This document shows, one piece after another, positions 60,934 to 64,000 of a stretch of 64,000 nt of DNA. Under the pieces are notes generated by a model. The model had not been told where the DNA came from. It was given only the letters and a program-made list of their open reading frames with translations, and did no database searches. The position numbers were made by a program, and so were the translations under genes. Source of the stretch: Tautonia sp040717455 (lineage in GTDB: Bacteria; Planctomycetota; Planctomycetia; Isosphaerales; Isosphaeraceae); contig NZ_JBFEFH010000021.1 of assembly GCF_040717455.1 (NCBI RefSeq), positions 62,001 to 126,000 of the forward strand, written 5' to 3'. Each line of letters opens with the position of its first letter. Position 1 is the first letter of the stretch.

Positions 60934-63726
60934 CTAGGGGCCCGCCCGGGATTCTGCCTCGTCCGGAATTTGCAGGACGATCTCCCGCTCTTCTGCCTCG
61001 GCCAGGCGAACCGGCTCCGAGTCGACCCGCCTGCCGTCGACCACCGCGAAGGCCCTGACCTCGGCGTCCGGCAGGAGCTGGCTCGATCGGAAGCGACCGT
61101 CCCGCTGGTTCTCGAACGTCACGTCGGCCGTGAGGTCGTCGCCGATGATGAAGGCCGGGAACTTCCCCTCGTCGCCGGTGTACGAGGCACCGACGCGAGC
61201 GTCGTCGACGGGCTGCCCGTCGGGGCCGAGCACCTTGACCAGGAGCACGGGCGCGACATAGCGCACCACCTGGATGTCGCGGTGATCCCCCTCCAGGGTG
61301 CCGAGCGTCACTTCACGGCCACCTTGCAAGGGGGCGTCCTCGGCCACCCGGAAGCGCAGGGCGCTATGCTCGTTCGTCATCAGGTCGGCCCGGGCGTCTT
61401 CGAGTCCGTGGGGGGCGAGGATCGAGAATCGGCCGACCTGTCCGGAGACCGGGTGGGCCTGGGTGTACCAGAATCCGTCGTCGAACCGGCCGAACAGCGA
61501 GGGCTCATGCCCGCTCCGCGGTCGCCCCTCGCTGTCGACGAACTGGAACGCGATCTCGACATGGGGCACGGCCCGGAGTTCGATGGGCGGGCCTTCGGCC
61601 CGTTCCTCCAGCTCGACCCGCTGCGCGACGAAGACGGCGGGCAGGGGTCGCCGCTCCGGCCCCTGGCCCCTCTCATAGGTGCTGCTCGGGTCGTACCCCT
61701 GGTCCGTGGGACGGACCCGATAGGGGCCGGGCGGAAGGGGACCGAAGGTAAATTGCCCGTCGGCGTCGGCCACCGCCACGCGACGGATGTGGTTGGCCAC
61801 GGGAACCCCCTGCGGTACGCCGGGGCTGCCCTCATGATCGGCCTCGACATACGCCCCCGCGATCCCTTCGCCGTCGATATCGACCACGCGTCCTGTCAGC
61901 ACCACGCCGTCCTCGAGCACGAAGGTCCCCAGGTCGCCTCGACGTTCCGGCGGGATCTCAAGGGCCTGGGGCGCTTTCTCATTCGGGAGGACCCAGACCA
62001 CGCCGGGACCGGAGCGCGCCAGGACCAGCCGGAATCGCCCCTCATCGTCGGTCCGAGTGTCGGCGAACGAGCCATACTCCGAGACGATGTCGGCGTTCGC
62101 CGGCCGCGAATAGGACAGCACCTTGACGCCCGAGATCGGGCGGCCATCCGTTCCCTGGACGATGCCGGTGACGGCCGCGCCCGGCAGCAGCTCGACCTTC
62201 TCGAAGAACGGCCGCTCGCCCAGCGTCTCGTTCTTGCGGATCATCGTCAGCGAGTAGCCGAACCCCGTGCGAGGCGCGTACTCGGGATGCACCACGTCGA
62301 GCTCGATGTACAAGGCCGGCTCGGCGACCTGCCCCGGCGGGATCGTGAAGGTGTACTCTCCGTTTTCGTCGGTCTCGTGCGTCGTCTCCTCGATCAGGCG
62401 GTTCTCGCCGGCCCGAGAGAGACTGCGACGGACGACGACGGTCGCGCCGGCCAGCGGGGCCTTGCTCTCCTTGTCGAGGACCACGCCGGTGTAGGTCAGT
62501 TCCTCGCCCTCGTCCGCGTCCTCGGGATTGACCGTGGGAGGCGCTTGAGGAGATTCGTCCCGGGCCGGGGCCGGGGCCGGCGGCGAGGCCCCGAGCCGAA
62601 CGCTGGCGATCGCGCACACGACCATCACGGCGACGGCGTAGCTGATCGCCCCCCAGATCGGGCGGCAACGAGCCCTCGGTGTCCTGGTCCGGGTCACGAG
62701 CATGACGACCCTCCGCGTTAGCTGGGAACGGCGTTCGAAGAGGCCGAGGGCCGTCGCCGGCCATCGACGCGCCGCGCGATCCCGCGCGGCGCTCACGAGG
62801 AATTCGGCATAGTCGACGGCCCCCCCCGCCTCGGCCATCGCTTCGGCATCGGCCAGGACATCCTGGCCGAGTCGCAGCTCGCGACGGAGCCACCAGCAGG
62901 TCGGCAGGAACCAGAACAGGGTGCTCGCCAGGGTTGCGAGCTGCCATGCCCAGAGATCGCCGCGGCGCACGTGCGACCACTCGTGGGCCAGGGCCGATCG
63001 GAGGATCGGGCCGTCGTCGTGGCCCATCGAGGCCGGCAGGACGATCACCGGGCCGCCTCGCAGGAAGGCGATCGGCATCTCGACTCGATCGCTCTCGACG
63101 AGACGGACACGCGTGCCACCCGCCCCGGCGATGCGACGGAAGGCCGTCGCGACATGCTCCGGAGCCGGACGGGAGGAGCGGCAGAGGCTCGAGAGCCGGA
63201 CGTACGCGACCAGCCAGAGGGACGCGTGGGCGATCGTCACCGCCCCGTAGACGATGAGCAGAATCGCGCCGGGCCGGCGGGAATCCCGGCGGGATCCTAC
63301 TTCGACGGGGTCACGCCTCGGCCGATCGGTGGGGATCGCGGCCGCCGCCGGCCCCGGCCGGTCCATCGCGGCCGAGTCGGCCTCGGCGACCCTCCGCGCT
63401 CGATCGACCGCCATCCGGCCCTCGACCCGTTCCCCGCCGCCGGTCGGTGCGATCCCGATCGCGGGCCGGCCCTCCATCGCATCGGATCGCGTCGAGACCA
63501 AGGGGATGGTCAGGGGCCATCGCGGCAGGCTGGGGATCGCGAGCATGGCCGGGAGGATGACCGCGGAGCCCAGGGTCAACACGATGACCCGGACGCGATG
63601 GACCGGCTCGCGGCAGGAGAGGGCCGCGAGGCAGCCGATCACCGTCACGAGCCCGGAGCCGACCGCTACGTTCGCCAGGAAGGTCCCGGATTGCCCGATC
63701 CAGGGCCCGTCGAGAATGTCGGTCAT
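60934..63726 (-). CDS. M56 (BlaR1-type) membrane peptidase with carboxypeptidase-regulatory-like sensor repeats
   Basis: 930 aa. The N-terminal part has helices (about 20-65 and 152-178) and the M56 zinc site ALAHEWSHVRRGD (His248-Glu249 and His252) with LFWFLPTCWWLRRELRLGQD and ADAEAM following. A further helix (about 352-375) leads to an outer domain of about 550 residues made of four or more carboxypeptidase-regulatory-like beta repeats (TYTGVVLDKESKAPLAGATV, TGIVQGTDGRPISGVKVLSY, LTGRVVDIDGEGIAGAYVEA). In BlaR1/MecR1 the outer part is a beta-lactam sensor; here it is not. The start overlaps the BlaI stop (ATGA). Expected action: sense an outer signal and inactivate the BlaI-type repressor. 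Confidence 0.92.
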   Translation of the reverse strand: MTDILDGPWIGQSGTFLANVAVGSGLVTVIGCLAALSCREPVHRVRVIVLTLGSAVILPAMLAIPSLPRWPLTIPLVSTRSDAMEGRPAIGIAPTGGGERVEGRMAVDRARRVAEADSAAMDRPGPAAAAIPTDRPRRDPVEVGSRRDSRRPGAILLIVYGAVTIAHASLWLVAYVRLSSLCRSSRPAPEHVATAFRRIAGAGGTRVRLVESDRVEMPIAFLRGGPVIVLPASMGHDDGPILRSALAHEWSHVRRGDLWAWQLATLASTLFWFLPTCWWLRRELRLGQDVLADAEAMAEAGGAVDYAEFLVSAARDRAARRWPATALGLFERRSQLTRRVVMLVTRTRTPRARCRPIWGAISYAVAVMVVCAIASVRLGASPPAPAPARDESPQAPPTVNPEDADEGEELTYTGVVLDKESKAPLAGATVVVRRSLSRAGENRLIEETTHETDENGEYTFTIPPGQVAEPALYIELDVVHPEYAPRTGFGYSLTMIRKNETLGERPFFEKVELLPGAAVTGIVQGTDGRPISGVKVLSYSRPANADIVSEYGSFADTRTDDEGRFRLVLARSGPGVVWVLPNEKAPQALEIPPERRGDLGTFVLEDGVVLTGRVVDIDGEGIAGAYVEADHEGSPGVPQGVPVANHIRRVAVADADGQFTFGPLPPGPYRVRPTDQGYDPSSTYERGQGPERRPLPAVFVAQRVELEERAEGPPIELRAVPHVEIAFQFVDSEGRPRSGHEPSLFGRFDDGFWYTQAHPVSGQVGRFSILAPHGLEDARADLMTNEHSALRFRVAEDAPLQGGREVTLGTLEGDHRDIQVVRYVAPVLLVKVLGPDGQPVDDARVGASYTGDEGKFPAFIIGDDLTADVTFENQRDGRFRSSQLLPDAEVRAFAVVDGRRVDSEPVRLAEAEEREIVLQIPDEAESRAGP

Positions 63727-64000
63727 CGGCCTCCCCCCCCGTTCGAGTCTCGCCGCTTCCGCCGCCTCGCCCGCGCGATGATCTGCTCGAGATCGCGCAA
63801 CTCGTCGTCGCTCGGATCCTTGGCCTCCAACAGGCTCAGCACGACCTGGTCGAGCGCCCCGTCGAAGACCCGCTGGAGGAACCGAGAGGTCTCGTGGTCC
63901 CGGCCGTAGACCGGGGCGTAGATGAACGTCCTGCCCTCGGCCCGATGGCGGACCAGGCCCTTGTCCTCCATGATCCGGAGCAGCGTCTGGACCGTGTTGA
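63723..64000 (-). CDS. blaI: BlaI/MecI/CopY family repressor, 5' end outside window
   Basis: The frame is open to the window edge; 91 residues are visible. NTVQTLLRIMEDKGLVRHRA is the DNA-binding helix and wing of the BlaI winged helix-turn-helix, with EGRTFIYAPVYGRDHETSRF after it, then the dimerisation helices (VFDGALDQVVLSLLEAKDPS, DELRDLEQIIARARRRKRR). It is followed with a four-base overlap by the M56 peptidase gene, the usual blaI-blaR1 arrangement. It probably represses its own operon, which here includes the DUF1549 and DUF1501 genes. The start and promoter lie upstream of this window. Confidence 0.93.
   Translation of the reverse strand, partial: NTVQTLLRIMEDKGLVRHRAEGRTFIYAPVYGRDHETSRFLQRVFDGALDQVVLSLLEAKDPSDDELRDLEQIIARARRRKRRDSNGGGGR

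Overview
The window is about 68-70% GC and has the hallmarks of a planctomycete (Planctomycetota; the style and GC suggest Isosphaerales, but this is inference). The evidence is: a DUF1549/DUF1553 protein paired with a DUF1501 protein; a BlaI repressor with an M56 (BlaR1-type) peptidase; two HAF-repeat proteins with PEP-CTERM sorting tails; a formylglycine sulfatase; DUF3500; and lipid A genes lpxD and lpxI plus lnt, which imply a Gram-negative type envelope. No rRNA, tRNA, CRISPR array, insertion sequence or prophage was recognised. Almost all 64 kb reads as chromosomal backbone with metabolic and envelope genes in short operons.

Layout. 1-1.6 kb: truncated ApbE-DUF2271 fusion plus a PepSY membrane protein (extracytoplasmic flavin/redox). 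1.8-8 kb: NagB-like deaminase, DUF418 membrane protein, MFS transporter, a 71-aa protein and a cytidylate-kinase-like protein. 8-16 kb: lpxD-lpxI, aquaporin, DUF2780 protein and two overlapping GT-C glycosyltransferases. 16-28 kb: ArgA-like acetyltransferase, membrane-anchored DSP phosphatase, a third GT-C enzyme, an orphan SpoA/SctQ-like gene with an unknown partner, two tandem PEP-CTERM HAF paralogues, a sulfatase and a fourth GT-C-like protein. 28-31.5 kb: NfnB/NfnA-like subunits followed by a plant-type ferredoxin-NADP reductase. 31.7-39.7 kb: DUF3500, a TVP38 protein behind a candidate structured leader, rhodanese, and a signalling block (NarL regulator, PAS kinase, lone receiver, REC-kinase hybrid). 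39.7-44 kb: SDR, Lnt and a beta-hydroxyacid dehydrogenase, with two kinds of intergenic repeat. 44.3-50 kb: MarR-adaptor-RND efflux operon. 50-57 kb: DUF493, a Sua5-like/LMW-phosphatase fusion, a low-complexity hypothetical protein, a PAS-GGDEF-EAL protein, a 36-aa membrane microprotein and small anchored proteins. 57-64 kb: DUF1501, DUF1549/1553, M56 peptidase and BlaI, all on the minus strand and reading from the right window edge.

Genes that appear to work together: ApbE-DUF2271/PepSY; lpxD/lpxI; the two start-stop-coupled glycosyltransferases; nfnB/nfnA (coupled) with fnr; the kinase and NarL regulator (overlapping); marR/adaptor/RND; and blaI/M56/DUF1549/DUF1501. The most unusual items are a perfect 33-bp inverted repeat after lnt, a candidate three-helix leader upstream of the TVP38 gene, a degenerate Sua5 domain fused to a phosphatase with a YwlE-type (phosphoarginine) active-site loop, and a BlaI/M56 pair whose sensor region is built of carboxypeptidase-regulatory-like repeats and which precedes a cytochrome-like DUF1549/DUF1501 pair. 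Very long antisense reading frames are present throughout; they are treated as GC-driven shadows.
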